The notes: generated from the sequence alone by a model not told the origin. A stretch of 64,000 nt of DNA from Ostrinia nubilalis (GCF_963855985.1 NC_087118.1:8298501-8362500); one strand, 5' to 3'. Shown: positions 1-10,762, numbered from the stretch's first letter. Program-made: numbers and translations.

Positions 1-47
1 ACGCACACATAGGCCCTCATAACCTTCAAAGAATTATTGTTTTTATG

Positions 48-163
48 ATGTACAATGTAGAATTTTTTCAAATCCATTATTTTGAAAATATTTATCTTTA
101 TGGTGTACGTATTGTATTATTTTCAAAACAATGGATTTGGAAAAATTCTACATTGCACATGGA
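48..163. repeat. Imperfect hairpin (MITE-like)
   Basis: Two arms of about 43 bases, at 48-90 and 118-160, are imperfect reverse complements (TACAATGTAGAATTTTT on the left, AAAAATTCTACATTGCA on the right) around a short AT-rich loop. The size and shape suit a small non-autonomous DNA element, but no clear target duplication is seen. Confidence 0.5.
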
Positions 164-214
164 AATGCAAATAAGTAAACAAAAACTTTTGAATTTAATA
201 ATTTTACTTTATTT

Positions 215-466
215 ATGAACACACATAATATTATACCCCAAAAGCGTCTTTTCGCAAAGTTTTCAACAACACTAAAAAAGCATTTGCACATTGAGAAAAC
301 TCAGATCACTTGTGAACATAACAGAAAGTTTCTTCGCGATTCACGAAGGAACGAACAAAACTCCGATGAACCAGAACAGCAGCAGGTACGAAGGAATGAA
401 CTTGAATTTGACTCGACGACTCTTCAATACTTTAATAGGGCCACAGAAAACTTAAATGATGGATAA
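215..466 (+). CDS. Unrecognised 83-codon ORF
   Basis: This is an open frame from ATG to TAA encoding a very hydrophilic, Asn/Glu/Arg-rich peptide. I recognise no family. It has no signal peptide, membrane segment or cysteine motif, and no upstream promoter or neighbouring exon can be pointed to. It could be chance or the tail of a decayed element ORF. It is listed only because it is the one sizeable open frame at the left edge. Confidence 0.12.
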   Translation: MNTHNIIPQKRLFAKFSTTLKKHLHIEKTQITCEHNRKFLRDSRRNEQNSDEPEQQQVRRNELEFDSTTLQYFNRATENLNDG

Positions 467-1040
467 GAAAACAAGAATGCATTTAACATAACAAAAACAA
501 CACCGGCCATTTTGGAGGAAAAACAAAGTTGCCATATGTTAAATAGTAATTTCTACTACTCTATTATGTAAATTATAACAAAAATGTCAATGTTCAGTTT
601 TAAATTAAAACAAATTAATTTCATTTAAAAAAAGTTTTCACATTGTGATTAACAATATTCACAAATATATTTTAATTAAGAAAAAAAATTAAAATATGAA
701 GGAAACAGGAGCAGCGACATCTAGAGCGTTTTAGGGTAGTTAAAAAGTATTTGAATTTATTCACCGATGTCGCTGTTTGGAAGCAAGTTTCACTTCGATG
801 ACCGTTGTATGGAAGTTTCCACACCCTGCCTCGGATCGTCAACCTAGCAACATCGCTCTGCTACGTATTTTGTTAATTTATTTGAGGGTATTTTTGTAAT
901 TTTCCGGTTTGTTAATAAAATTAGGTGAAATCGTTGTTTTCTCTTTTTAAAAAAATAACCTCGCTTCAAATCTCCAAAAACACATTATATCATTATATAG
1001 TTATTTAATTTTTAGCGTTAAGAGTCGCATCTCAAACTAA
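467..1040. other. AT-rich stretch without recognised gene
   Basis: I see nothing coding here. A short inverted pair (AGCGACAT near 713, ATGTCGCT near 766) may mark a small decayed MITE. Confidence 0.4.
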
Positions 1041-1044
1041 TTTG

Positions 1045-1142
1045 AAAATTATAAAAAACTTGAAAAAATGGAACTGCCTAATGCATCGTGGGTTCAATTC
1101 CCGCCTTAGGCAGTTCGATTTTTTCAAGTTATTTATAATTTT
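1045..1142. repeat. Near-perfect hairpin with T-arm-like loop
   Basis: Arms at about 1045-1081 and 1105-1142 pair over some 37 bases with two or three mismatches. The loop and inner stem read GGGTTCAATTCCCGCC, which resembles a tRNA T-arm or pol III B-box. The outer arm sequence (ATGTGTCATATTTTTAAAAA on the complementary strand) recurs near 31,009. No complete tRNA fold is present, so this is a mobile hairpin rather than a tRNA gene. Confidence 0.6.
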
Positions 1143-1237
1143 TAAAAATATGACACATTATGTTAAAAGACCTAACTAAATCTCGAACACAGTATATGGG
1201 CGTATTTGCGTTAAAACGTATTTAACGTTAATGTATC

Positions 1238-1356
1238 TTTAGGATTGCACAATCAAATTAAAGTCACTTATGTTTTTGTCTCAATATATTAGGCACACAC
1301 GCCCGATACAATATTCGTTCCCCGTGCGACTGCCCGCCGCACGCCGCGTACATGTA
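1238..1356 (-). repeat. Gypsy-A 3' LTR
   Basis: This matches 17,938-18,056 over its length (GATTGTGCAATCC end, ACGCGGCGTGCGGCGGG near the start on the minus strand). On the minus strand it is preceded by G-rich sequence (GGGGGTGTATGTGGGGG, about 1,365-1,385) that could be the polypurine primer tract. The exact LTR boundary is uncertain by some ten bases because the two copies differ just outside ACATGTACGCGG. Confidence 0.65.
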
Positions 1357-1553
1357 ACCTGACACCCCCACATACACCCCCTTCTTAAAAAAATAAAGTA
1401 AATATAATACTATGTACATACATATCTAAATTTATGGTTAACAATTTTGACATTTCTTGAATTACATTGGTCGTGTGTTTTACGAATAACTGCCGAATTA
1501 GTAGGTAACAACAACGCTTTGCCTACTCACACAAATAATACATAGATCTTAAT

Positions 1554-1840
1554 CTAAATATTACTCGCATACTCTGAAGCTCTATGAGTCACCGTTGGAA
1601 TGATATTCACTGCACTTTTGTTACGAGCCGTGTTTATCTCATTTCTTAGTAACCGCTTCGTCTGGTTCACGCAAACTTTATACAAAGCAAACACTAGTGC
1701 CAGACCAATGATGACTCCGAATACAGTAACGACGATGCCCATTACTTCCACCTTGCGCTCTGTGTGTGACGTAGAGGCTTGGTTAGCCCCATTCTGTGCT
1801 ATGACTACTTCTTCTTCTCGATTGAATAAGTTGTACCCAT
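1554..1840 (-). pseudogene. Small single-pass membrane protein ORF of Gypsy-A (frameshifted)
   Basis: An ATG at 1,840 gives MGTTYS, an N-myristoylation-type start. A one-base frameshift in the GAGAAGAAGAAG run near 1,811-1,822 then breaks the frame, and the second part reads EEEVVIAQNGANQASTS, a 20-residue hydrophobic helix (VMGIVVTVFGVIIGLALVFA), then a basic tail. The same architecture and the EV(V/I)IAQN box occur in the intact ORF at 59,981-60,304. Its position between RNase H and the 3' LTR makes it a third ORF of Gypsy-A. The function is unknown. I infer a membrane-anchored accessory protein, not an envelope, because it has no signal peptide or ectodomain. Confidence 0.6.
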
Positions 1841-1859
1841 AATTTTAATTTCTAATAAT

Positions 1860-2861
1860 TTTAACAATTGATACTCGACTTTGCTTAATTAAATCTCCAT
1901 GGATACTAAAATGTCCTTACTCTAAATATATCAACTTATATACTATACATTTATTGTGACTATAAAACCCATTGACACGTACATTACGTGTCGCGATGCG
2001 TCTTACTTTTGTTATCGAAATTGCCATCTTAACTATTCTTGCTTACACAGACACATGACTATTAATTATTTACAAAATCGCGAAATCTTACTGGCTGTTT
2101 TACTTGTCTTCTGCTTCGTGTTGATTTTAAGGTCGTGTTTATTTATTTATTTATTTATTAACACCAACAAGACATACACCATTTTAGACAATATTATACA
2201 TGCTTATATAATAGGTTAAGCGCTATCTTAATTATAGGCGTTACACAAAAGAAATTGAATTAACGTAGCACAGAACATTAGTAAATTTTAAATTGAAATA
2301 AGTTAAATAACAATAAATTAGTAATTTTACAATAATTTTGCAAAAAAATACTTTTATGAAATTAAATTATGATCACACTATAGTGCGTTAAATATACAGT
2401 GTGTCCGGGCTTGTAGTGATCAAACTTTAATGGCGTAATCTATGGACAATTTTATCGATGAAAATACTTCAAATTTGGGGCTTGACCCATTCGTCGCAAA
2501 ATTACGAGGATTTAAGTTTTTAATTTTTAGTTTTCACCTCTTCCTTCAAAAACAAGTGAAAACGTGGGTAACTTAACATTAATAAGCGAATATTTGATAT
2601 CATACGATAGTCAATAAAATTATCTAATAGTAGAAGTAGAAAACGGACACAAGTTTCATACATTTTATGGAAGTAAGAATGGATTGAATAAGAAAAAGAC
2701 ATGATTTTTTTCACTTCTTTTTCAGTTATTTTCCAACACAAGAAAAACCAGGTCGTTAAAGTATGTTTTATTTGCATTGTATTATTAGTATTTGAGCTAT
2801 TCTACAAAACGAATGTAAATCTATTAGTCTACGTCTATTAGTTTCGACGTAATTGTTGAAC
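1860..2861. other. Non-coding stretch with a partial terminal repeat
   Basis: No gene is recognised. At about 2,396 the sequence TACAGTGTGTCCGGGCTTG resembles the end of a mariner-type element, but no partner end was found nearby. The rest is AT-rich unique-looking sequence. Confidence 0.35.
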
Positions 2862-2979
2862 AAAGATACCCCTTCCCAGCCGGTTCCATAGTGCTGCTAA
2901 CATACGAAAATGCACTGCCTGAAAGAATCACACAACCTATTTCGACGCGCTATGGAACCGGCTGGGAAGGGGTATCTTT
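2862..2979. repeat. 118-bp MITE with perfect 30-bp inverted ends
   Basis: The arms at 2,862-2,891 and 2,950-2,979 are exact reverse complements (AAAGATACCCCTTCCCAGCC start). The spacer is 58 bases. This is a typical non-autonomous DNA element; the superfamily is not determined because no clean target duplication is visible. Confidence 0.75.
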
Positions 2980-2999
2980 CTTGAGATAAAAGCTTGGAA

Positions 3000-3264
3000 A
3001 TAAAAATAAATATCCCTGGACATTTTACACTGCGCTTCTAGTCCCAAACTAAGCAAAGCTTGTACTATGGGTACTAGATAACGGATATAAATATACTTAA
3101 ATACTTTTTTTTTGTAAATACATACTTATTATACATAGAAGACACCCAGTCCAATACAAAAAAATATATTCATGCACACAAATTAATGTTTGTACTGTGC
3201 GGGAATCGAACCCGCTACCTCCGGAACAGTTATCCGTTTCGAACCACTACACCAAACGGTCGAC
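3000..3264 (-). mobile_element. tRNA-derived SINE, minus strand
   Basis: On the minus strand the head starts GTCGACCGTTTGGTGTAGTGG (pol III A-box) and has a B-box GGGTTCGATTCCC at about 3,215-3,199, followed by a body with GTATGTATTTAC and a tail. It matches the SINE at 33,366-33,641 along its whole length at moderate divergence. The tRNA-like head lacks a proper cloverleaf, so this is a SINE and not a tRNA gene. Confidence 0.8.
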
Positions 3265-3501
3265 AATTTTAGTTAATAATGCACGTTTAACTTTCTTCAT
3301 TCACTCTCTCTCATTTTGAATGAATTTATGATTACACTAATAAATAATTGTTATTTAATGTGAAATCTACCTAATCAATTTAATTTCAGAAACCATTCGA
3401 ATGCAAGTCCAAGGTAACATCATGGTTACAAAACCTCACTTACTCTGAGACGGAGGATCTATTAAAAACGCTCGCGTAATATATCTACACATTATAATAT
3501 A

Positions 3502-5375
3502 CAGGGTGTCCCGTAATGTAACGTCAAGCCGGAACTGGGTGTTGAGGCAAGTTATGCTGGTTATCAGAAAAATATAAAAAAAAATCTATGTGGCATTTTG
3601 TCAAAATATTAGGCATTTAAAAAAAAAAACAAAAAAATCTACTCCCGGTGACGGTCTTTTTACTCGTGTTGCCACAAATCTTCACTTTTTCCAAATTTTT
3701 TTTTGTTATGTAACCCTGAATAATGCTTCTCTAAATTGTTATCCAAATTACAAAACCAGCTGCTCCAGCTTGGATGAAAAAAATACATTATTCCCAAAAC
3801 ATTTTTCAAAATAAAAATTTTGCCTAGTTTAAACTGACTGTACTGAAAAAAAATTGTACTACGCGAGTGTGGCAAGTGACGTCATAATTTGGCGCATTTA
3901 GTAAGGATTCCAAAATGGTATAACACTTTTAAATTCTTGCTGTAATTCTCGTCAATTTTTGGTTTTTTGGAAATAATACCGTTTTTAACTTTATGTACCT
4001 TGGTTAAAAATTATTATTCTAATGTGCCCAAAATTCAAGTTTCTGGCTTAAGTGAGGTGAAGAAGCCATTTTAAAAGGTATGAGCGGGACGGAGAGGGCC
4101 ATTTTACCAAGCAGGGATGTTATGGATATCCGTAACCGTAACCGAAACTATCGGATATCCGAAATAAAAAAATATCCATTACCGTAACCGAAACTGATTC
4201 AAAAGTTACGGATAGTTTCGGATAAAGGCGGAGTCTCAAGGGAACAATTCCAAACTGCAAAACTCTATAAAATCTGCAGTATACACGCACAGCTGCAATG
4301 CCGCGCTGCCGCGATGCCGATTTCATAGAGTTTTGCAGTTTGCGGTTGCGGCACGTCTTGGAATTGTACCTTAAATCTTAATATTTGTTACCAACTTGTC
4401 TGGCATTCGCTGGCACCATCTAATATGCCAGCCTGTTTTACCTTTACCATACATAGGTGTCGTCTTAGTTGGTACATAAAGTAGCTATGTGGGTCACGCT
4501 CACGCAGCATCTTGCTATTTGAATTATACCTACATTTTTGAAATTCTAATAATTCCGTAACCGAAATTATCCGAAACTTTCGGATAATCTGAAATGATTT
4601 CATATCCGTGACCGTAACCGAAACTGGTATAATATTATTCTAATATCCGTAACCGTATCCATAACCGAAACTTCATATCCTTATTATCCCTGTTACCAAG
4701 TACAAGTGCAGGCAGAGCAGGTAGTAAAGGCGCGCGCGCACGGGTGACTTTTGTCACAGTATGTCAACTACTAATTACTGTCATGATGACAAAAGTTTCT
4801 GTGACTGACTGTACGGTAGTCAGTCACAGAAACTTGAATTTTGGGCACATTAGAACAATAATTTTTAACCAAGGTAGATAATGTTAAAAACGGGATTATT
4901 TCCCAAAAAACAGAAATTGTCGACAATCACAGCAAGAATTTACCAAGTGTTATACCATTTTGGAATCCTTACTAAATGCGCCAAATTATGACGTCACTTG
5001 CCACACTCGCGTAGTACAATTTTTTTTCAATACAGTCAGTTTAAACTAGGCAAAATTTTTATTTTAAAAAATTTTTTGGGAATAATGTATTTTTTTCATC
5101 CAAGCTGGAGCAGCTGGTTTTGTAATTTGGATAACAATTTAGAGAAGCATTATTCAGGGTTACATAACAAAAAAAAAATTTGGAAAAAGTGAAGATTTGT
5201 GGCAACACGAGTAAAAAGACCGTCACCGGGAGTAGATTTTTTTGGTTTTTTTTGTTTTAAATGCCTAATATTTTGACAAAATGCCACATAGATTTTTTTT
5301 TATATTTTTCTGATAACCAGCATAACTTGCCTCAACACCCAGTTCCGGCTTGACGTTACATTACGGGACACACTG
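3502..5375. mobile_element. Palindromic TA-flanked DNA element, copy 1
   Basis: The ends CAGGGTGTCCCGTAATG and its complement are flanked by TA (3,500-3,501 and 5,376-5,377). The arms extend inward some 500 bases (3,502-4,050 against 4,840-5,375), so most of the element is one giant inverted repeat with a hAT MITE in the middle. TA duplication and CAGGGTGTCC ends suggest a Tc1/mariner-type mobiliser. No transposase is encoded. A reverse-complement sister copy lies at 47,464-49,540. Confidence 0.75.
4112..4692. mobile_element. hAT MITE inside the palindromic element
   Basis: The element starts CAGGGATGTTATGG and ends ATTATCCCTG. It is flanked by a perfect 8-bp direct repeat TTACCAAG at 4,104-4,111 and 4,693-4,700, the duplication length expected of hAT. 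The body is rich in GGATATCCGTAACCG-type inverted motifs. The sister insertion at 48,147-48,731 occupies the equivalent site. Confidence 0.8.
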
Positions 5376-5424
5376 TATATTCTGGACAATACTAACATAT
5401 AGACACTCACAAACACAAACACAT

Positions 5425-5553
<129 letters not shown>

Positions 5554-5559
5554 AATTAA

Positions 5560-5765
5560 GTATGTACCCAATCTAGTTGTAGTTAGGTCTGTAGTGGCGA
5601 GGGCCTGGTAATCTGTCAGACAGGGTGTCTTAGGCACCCTAGTACAGATACCAGTCTCTCACAAAGGTATTATTGCTGTATGATGATAACTTACTGTAAC
5701 TAGATATAAGTTTTTATACCTCTGTGAAAGAGAAATAAAGTTTATTTATTATTTATTATATTATA
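5560..5765 (+). mobile_element. LINE/SINE 3' end fragment
   Basis: A segment ending GAAATAAAGTTTATTTATTA and a TTAT-rich tail looks like the 3' untranslated region and tail of a retroelement on the plus strand. No coding part remains. Confidence 0.35.
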
Positions 5766-6029
5766 TTATTATTATAAAATATGTAGATTCAGTAAAATAA
5801 TAATATTTTATGTAATAATTAATTGATTTAAAAATGGCATCACCGTACGTGATACTACATAGGTAGTTCTTATTTCTAATCTCGAGGACAAAGTACGAGC
5901 ATAATATCTAATAAATGTAATAATTTTAAATATAATTCCATATTTTACTAAATCAAATCAACTAAACACACTCTAGTCAACTGTAAGTGGTGTAGTATAG
6001 TTTGGCGTGAAGACGGAATCCATCCGCGA

Positions 6030-6075
6030 TACAAACTATACACGATCAGTACGCAAAATTCGTGTATAGTTTGTA
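6030..6075. repeat. Short hairpin
   Basis: TACAAACTATACACGA and its complement TCGTGTATAGTTTGTA form perfect 16-base arms around 14 bases. Confidence 0.6.
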
Positions 6076-6119
6076 GTGACCGATTTACAAAGGGACATTC
6101 CAAAATATACACGAGCAGT

Positions 6120-6380
6120 TTCCTATGGGTGCGTTCTGGCCATGTATAGAACGGAAAGACGCGTCAGCGACCACGTTATCGTTACCGTGTATGTATTGTA
6201 TATCGCTCGTAAATTCGCTGATAAACAATAACTGGCGTGTCCTTCTCGGTAACTCTTTACTTGAAGTTCCTAACTTTTTACTAAACGCATACGTTAATGG
6301 TTTATGATCGGTGAAAACGGTAAAATTCTTTCCCTCTATAATATCTCTAAAATAAGCTATACAGCTATATAGCAGACGCG
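6120..6380 (-). pseudogene. Gypsy-A RNase H fragment
   Basis: The minus-strand frame reads YFRDIIEGKNFTVFTDHKPL and later KELPRRTRQLLFISEF and IQYIHGNDNVVADA, the hallmark end of a Gypsy RNase H (TDHKPL, then the N-VADALSR region). The SR of the terminal motif is altered. RT upstream is absent and integrase downstream is absent. Strand and family match the gag/protease/RT piece at 16.2-17.9 kb, so I treat it as the same element cut by the 6.4-16.2 kb block. Confidence 0.7.
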
Positions 6381-7145
6381 TCTTGAGCCGTGCGAACCAC
6401 TACATCCACCGACTCTACCACCTAGTTGGAAGGAAAAGTAAATTGTCACTTAGAAATAAGTTGACAATTTACAAAACCTGCATCCGTCCAGTGTTGACTT
6501 ACGCCAGTCCGGTGTTTGCTCACACTTCCTGCACAGATCTTAAGAAATTCCAGACCCTCCAAAACAAATTCTTACGCCGGGCCGCGGATGCCCCGTGGTT
6601 CGTGCGTAATACGAATCTCCATAGAGATTTCGAGATCCCATCGATTGATCACTTTATGAAAGAAGCCTCTCGCCGCTACTTTGATAAAGCGATCAACCAC
6701 AAGAACCCTCTTATCGTTAGCGCCGCCACGTATACACCCCAGAAAGATGTCGCTGCCCAATACCGACGACCTAGGCATGTCCTAGACGACCCGGACGATC
6801 CTATTACCGAATTTCTGAACACAGACATCACTGCCTTAAGCACGCCAACTACTCCACAACACAGTAGCTCGTTACACCGTACTCGCCGGCGAGTACGAGG
6901 CCCTGCTTTCCATTTCGGACGGTACAGACATGTACCGGGCCGGTTCTCCCCTATCCGTCCCCCGGACACGGCCTGAGCCGAGGTCCGAGCCTACCGTGGC
7001 GCCCTCAGGCCGCGTCCGTAGTCCCCTCGATCGGGACCACTTAGAGTGAGCCCGCCGTAGGCTGGACTTTGGTCCAACACCGCGGTGGGCAACCCTCTAA
7101 TTGGGTTCGCCACTGATCGGGCGCCTTATGCGCTCGTCGGCACGC
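6381..7145 (+). mobile_element. 5'-truncated Jockey-like LINE
   Basis: This is the 3' portion of a Jockey-type LINE: the C-terminal part of ORF2 (6,383-6,976) and a GC-rich 3' region containing TGGGCAACCCTCTAATTGGG. Its right edge falls inside the left LTR of Gypsy-C (identity to the other LTR resumes at 7,146), and its left edge abuts Gypsy-A RNase H. It inserted into, or at a deletion of, the LTR. Confidence 0.7.
6383..6976 (+). pseudogene. Jockey-like ORF2 C-terminus
   Basis: The 197-codon frame contains LYHLVGRKSKLSLRNKL, YKTCIRPVLTYASPVFAH, LQNKFLRRAADAPWFVRN and LHRDFEIPSI. This is the conserved post-RT thumb/connection region of Jockey-clade LINEs (RPVLTYA, LQNK-LR, DAPWYVRN). The catalytic RT and endonuclease are missing, as usual for a 5'-truncated copy. 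The Arg/Pro-rich C-terminus runs to a stop at 6,976. Confidence 0.8.
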
Positions 7146-8045
7146 GCACCGACGATCGCCAAACGGCTAGAGTACCTTCTGTACTCGCCACTCTGCCCGG
7201 TGAAGCTGGAAAAGCTCCTCAAGCTACCAGCGCGCGTCCCTTCAAAGAAAAAAAGAGAGAAGAGGGGCGGGCGCCTAGCATTCGCTCGGGAGCCATTGCA
7301 ACAGCCAGACGTTCGCGCGCACGTCTATCGTTCCCTCGGCTGCATTGCACAGAGTCCCTAGCGAATAGCTATCCACATTGTTCCCTACTAACCTTGACTG
7401 TTCGACTCTGGCTTGATCCGATACCTCGTCACTAATCCGCGGCGCCATAAAGCGTCGTGTCGAGACGTTCTATCGTTGATAGCCAACCGGTTCTCATCCT
7501 TACCGAGTAGTGCATGCGATACTCATCCCGAACCTGCGGTAGCAATCCTGCTGCCACCCATCCCAAACTTCACACCCCCTCGCCTCGTAGGTCCGACGCC
7601 TTTCCCTAGTGGTCATACTCACCCGACGACTTCGGTCTCTTGGCTAGAGCTAATGAACCACATCCTACCCCCCTAGTTATAAGTATCCAACTAATACTCG
7701 CTAAACCTCGCACAGGGCGCCGCCCCTCTCGCGGATACGTGAACTAGTTTCGGGACGCGAACTGGGCGCGTCGCTATCCTTCTCGTCATAGTAGATTCGT
7801 AAATTGTGGAATTACTTGTTCATCATTCAAATAATAAGTAATTTAGAGTCAGTGAAACTAGAATAAGGAACCATTGTGGAACCTGAAATACAAAGTGCCA
7901 TTGTGTTATTGATTGTGCGTTTCCTTGGTCAAATATCCCTGTAGGCATCCTGGATAGGTACACATCCCTCATCGCAGAAGGCGAACTGGGACTTAGTACT
8001 AAACAGCGGGGTGTCAGACTGAGCTAGCTAAGACGCCCCGTTGCA
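7146..8045 (+). repeat. Gypsy-C 5' LTR (left part missing)
   Basis: This matches 15,272-16,165, differing mainly in an A-rich run near 7,250 and a few single bases. It ends TTGCA at 8,045. An 87-codon frame present in both LTRs (7,413-7,676 and 15,533-15,796) is identical because the LTRs are. Confidence 0.85.
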
Positions 8046-8046
8046 A

Positions 8047-8059
8047 TGGCGCCCAACTG
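8047..8059 (+). promoter_or_regulatory. Primer binding site, Gypsy-C
   Basis: TGGCGCCCAACTG lies one base after the LTR end. Its first 11 bases fit the 3' end of a tRNA-Lys-type primer, as used by many insect Gypsy elements. The tRNA identity is from family knowledge. Confidence 0.65.
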
Positions 8060-8152
8060 AATAACCCACGGAACCTACAGGGATCACCAGATCGCTAGAG
8101 AAGCGAAAGACCACAAGGAACGCAAAACTTCGCACCAAATTGATAATCACAC

Positions 8153-9568
8153 ATGTCAGAACCGACTTCTTGGATATACAAACTGAAGAAGACAGAACTT
8201 GAGAACGAGTGCAAAAGAAGAAACATAAAAACGGAGAACAGAACCGTACAAGAACTGAGACAGAACCTCACAGAAGCACTCAGAACCAAGCAGTCCCGTC
8301 AACCCGTCCAGTCCGCCAGTAAATCCTCCGAAGAACAGTCTAACAGTGAGTCAGAAACCGATTTTGAAGACACAGAGATGCAGCAAGAACCAAACATGTC
8401 GTACACCGTAGATCAGACTGAAAGCATAACGGCCAGATGGAACCTAAGCTTTGACACATACAACGACCCGGGGGAGTTTTTAGAGCAACTGGACGAACTC
8501 ATGTCATCGGGCGAGGTCAAACCAGATAAAGTGCTCAAAGTGCTCCCCAGATTCCTGAAAGGAAAGGCCGTACTGTGGTATAGAAATAATAAAAACTCGT
8601 TAACTACATGGAACGAATTCATAGAACTCTTCAAGTTGACATTTGTGAGCCGCGACAGTGACCTGTTAGCTAAAATAGTGAATTATAGGCAACACTACCG
8701 CCAAAAATTCACAGACTACTTAATCAAAATACAAACGCTCATGCGCAGATACGCAAAAATGTCAAAAGAGGAAGAACTCAATAGAATCTACGAAAACATG
8801 AACGCAAAATGCAAGTTTTATATCAAGAAATCAGAAGTCGACTCGATAAGCAAACTAATACAACTGACAAACGACTATGAAAATGTCACAGCAGAACATC
8901 AAACTAGCTTCACAGAACGAGAACCACGAAATGATCACCACGAAACAAGCACAAATCAAGGACACAAGGAGACGGCATCATACATACACAATTACAACAC
9001 AAATACTTGCTGCTGGAGCTGTGGAAAACACGGACACTCGATGAAAGATTGCAGAAGCAAAAAGGTACTATTTTGTAACGGTTGTGGCAAGATCGGCAAA
9101 ATGAGTAAACAGTGTTGTAAGAAAACAAGTGAGTACACACAGTCCATGACAATAAACACAAGTCCACAAATTAAAGATAAACGTCCATTCGTAGATATAT
9201 CGATACTAGGCGAAAAATATCAAGCACTCGTAGACACCGGCGCCACAGGATCATACATCAACGACCAAGTATACAAGAAATTCGTTAAAAAGAACCTGAA
9301 ACCAAAAACAGTAAGCATAACAGCTAGCATGACAGATGGGTACACAACCCGAATTAAAGAAGCACTAGACTTGCAAATTAATATAAAAGGAAAAACAATT
9401 AACCACCAAGTATTATATCATCCACAAATCACGAGTATACTGATCGGCATGGACATACTGAACAAAATAGGAGCCAAAATAGAATGGCCTAAAGATAGTA
9501 CCAAGCAAGCGGAACAAGTGGGAACAACGTCAAGAAAAACTAAAAAACTACAGAAACCAACATCGTAA
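8153..9568 (+). CDS. gag: Gypsy-C Gag with aspartic protease
   Basis: This is an intact 471-codon frame. Residues 1-50 form a charged helical segment. The capsid region follows (about 85-280, with FLEQLDEL and ALYR-like VLWYRN). A zinc knuckle CWSCGKHGHSMKDC sits near residues 285-298, then a second, degenerate one (CNGCGKIGKMSKQCC, no His). A retroviral-type protease domain has VDTGATGSYI and later ILIGMDIL. The product would form the particle and cut itself. Coding is strikingly A-rich and T-poor on the plus strand, unlike the flanks. The start was chosen as the first ATG after the primer site that opens the long frame. The frame ends at TAA just before the integrase remnant. Confidence 0.85.
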   Translation: MSEPTSWIYKLKKTELENECKRRNIKTENRTVQELRQNLTEALRTKQSRQPVQSASKSSEEQSNSESETDFEDTEMQQEPNMSYTVDQTESITARWNLSFDTYNDPGEFLEQLDELMSSGEVKPDKVLKVLPRFLKGKAVLWYRNNKNSLTTWNEFIELFKLTFVSRDSDLLAKIVNYRQHYRQKFTDYLIKIQTLMRRYAKMSKEEELNRIYENMNAKCKFYIKKSEVDSISKLIQLTNDYENVTAEHQTSFTEREPRNDHHETSTNQGHKETASYIHNYNTNTCCWSCGKHGHSMKDCRSKKVLFCNGCGKIGKMSKQCCKKTSEYTQSMTINTSPQIKDKRPFVDISILGEKYQALVDTGATGSYINDQVYKKFVKKNLKPKTVSITASMTDGYTTRIKEALDLQINIKGKTINHQVLYHPQITSILIGMDILNKIGAKIEWPKDSTKQAEQVGTTSRKTKKLQKPTS

Positions 9569-9579
9569 CGACATACGAA

Positions 9580-10302
9580 ATGGCCGAAACACCGACAAGT
9601 AAGAAAAAACACAAGAGCAAACTCGCACACGAAAAACCAAACAAGAAAAAAGACTATTCACGGAACCCTAAAAGTCAAGAAGTAATAAATAAACACGTAT
9701 CACGCTTAAAACAAGAAACAAAAGAAGACTGGACCCAAAAGAAAATTCAAGAAATACAAAAAACCGGAAATAAGGGCTATAAAATGTCAAACAGCAAATT
9801 ATACAGGAAAATAATAAATCACGCATACGGACCAAGAACAGAAACATCATCAGACTGGAAATTATGCATAAACAACAATGAAAAAGACCAGATTCTAAAA
9901 GAAAATCACGATACACCAACCGCAGGCCATCTAGGAACAGCGAAAACACTGAACAAAATATCACAGAGATATTATTGGCCCGGTATGTACAGAGATTTGT
10001 CAACGTACGTCAAGAACTGCAAAACCTGCCAAGTTAACAACGTACGCAAACCCTGGAGCGCAGTGTCTACAGACCCGTGTAGACCACCACCCAGATCATC
10101 GAACCGGTCCACAGACTGGACCGAAATCCTCGATGTCGACACCGTCGACCACCCACAAGACCTGGACTGGCGCGAGTCCGGCCCTGGAGAGGAGCCGACC
10201 CGAGCTGAGGACCAGACCAGGAGGCGGCCGGGGAGAAAGAAGAGGCGCGGCATGACGAGGCGAGCACCGCCAAATCCAGATCCAGCTGAACAAGGCCAGT
10301 AA
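9580..10302 (+). CDS. Gypsy-C Pol remnant: integrase H2C2 finger fused to pol tail
   Basis: The 240-codon open frame starts with a Lys-rich leader and has an integrase zinc-binding module near residues 105-150 (HDTPTAGHLG..YYWPGMY..CKTC, i.e. H-H-C-C). It then jumps to a Pro/Arg-rich tail. The DDE catalytic core of integrase and all of RT/RNase H are absent, yet the frame is open, so the deletion happened in frame or was tolerated. Composition switches from A-rich to GC-rich at about 10,060, where the deletion junction may lie. It is probably non-functional as an integrase. Confidence 0.7.
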   Translation: MAETPTSKKKHKSKLAHEKPNKKKDYSRNPKSQEVINKHVSRLKQETKEDWTQKKIQEIQKTGNKGYKMSNSKLYRKIINHAYGPRTETSSDWKLCINNNEKDQILKENHDTPTAGHLGTAKTLNKISQRYYWPGMYRDLSTYVKNCKTCQVNNVRKPWSAVSTDPCRPPPRSSNRSTDWTEILDVDTVDHPQDLDWRESGPGEEPTRAEDQTRRRPGRKKRRGMTRRAPPNPDPAEQGQ

Positions 10303-10762
10303 CTTTTACTCGTAGCTTAACTTTATACCTAAGTCAGGTTTCCAATAGATAGATAAAAAGTACATAGTAAATGTTTAATCAGTTCTCGTTAAAGTAAATT
10401 CATCAATATTAAAAACAAGTCAATAATGTAAAAGTATTAATTAACATTACATAGCAACCCTGTATAGGGGAGAGTGGGGTAAGACGGGGTGGGGGGCAAG
10501 ACGGGGCGACCGATCCTGAGTGCGAACGAATTAGCCAATCAAGATCGTTTTAGCACCTGACGCCGCACCGCCATTACGGCAATCAGTTATCGAAGTGAGC
10601 GGACAACGACACTACGCATTTGATTTGTTTTCTGGAAAAAACTGTTTTTTGCTAAATAGCTAGTGATTTTTCTATATTATACTGGGCGTGTATTTTCCGT
10701 AAATTATAACACCTCGCAAATGATTTAAATGTTATCAAATGTGAAAATAGCGACACTAACAG

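Noticed and set aside
1600..1842. 80-codon plus-strand ORF
   Set aside because: It is the antisense shadow of the small membrane ORF on the minus strand.
7085..7435. 116-codon ORF spanning Jockey and LTR
   Set aside because: It crosses the element junction at about 7,146 and has no family resemblance.
7413..7676. 87-codon ORF repeated identically at 15,533-15,796
   Set aside because: Identity is explained by the two LTRs of Gypsy-C; the peptide has no domain and LTRs need not code.
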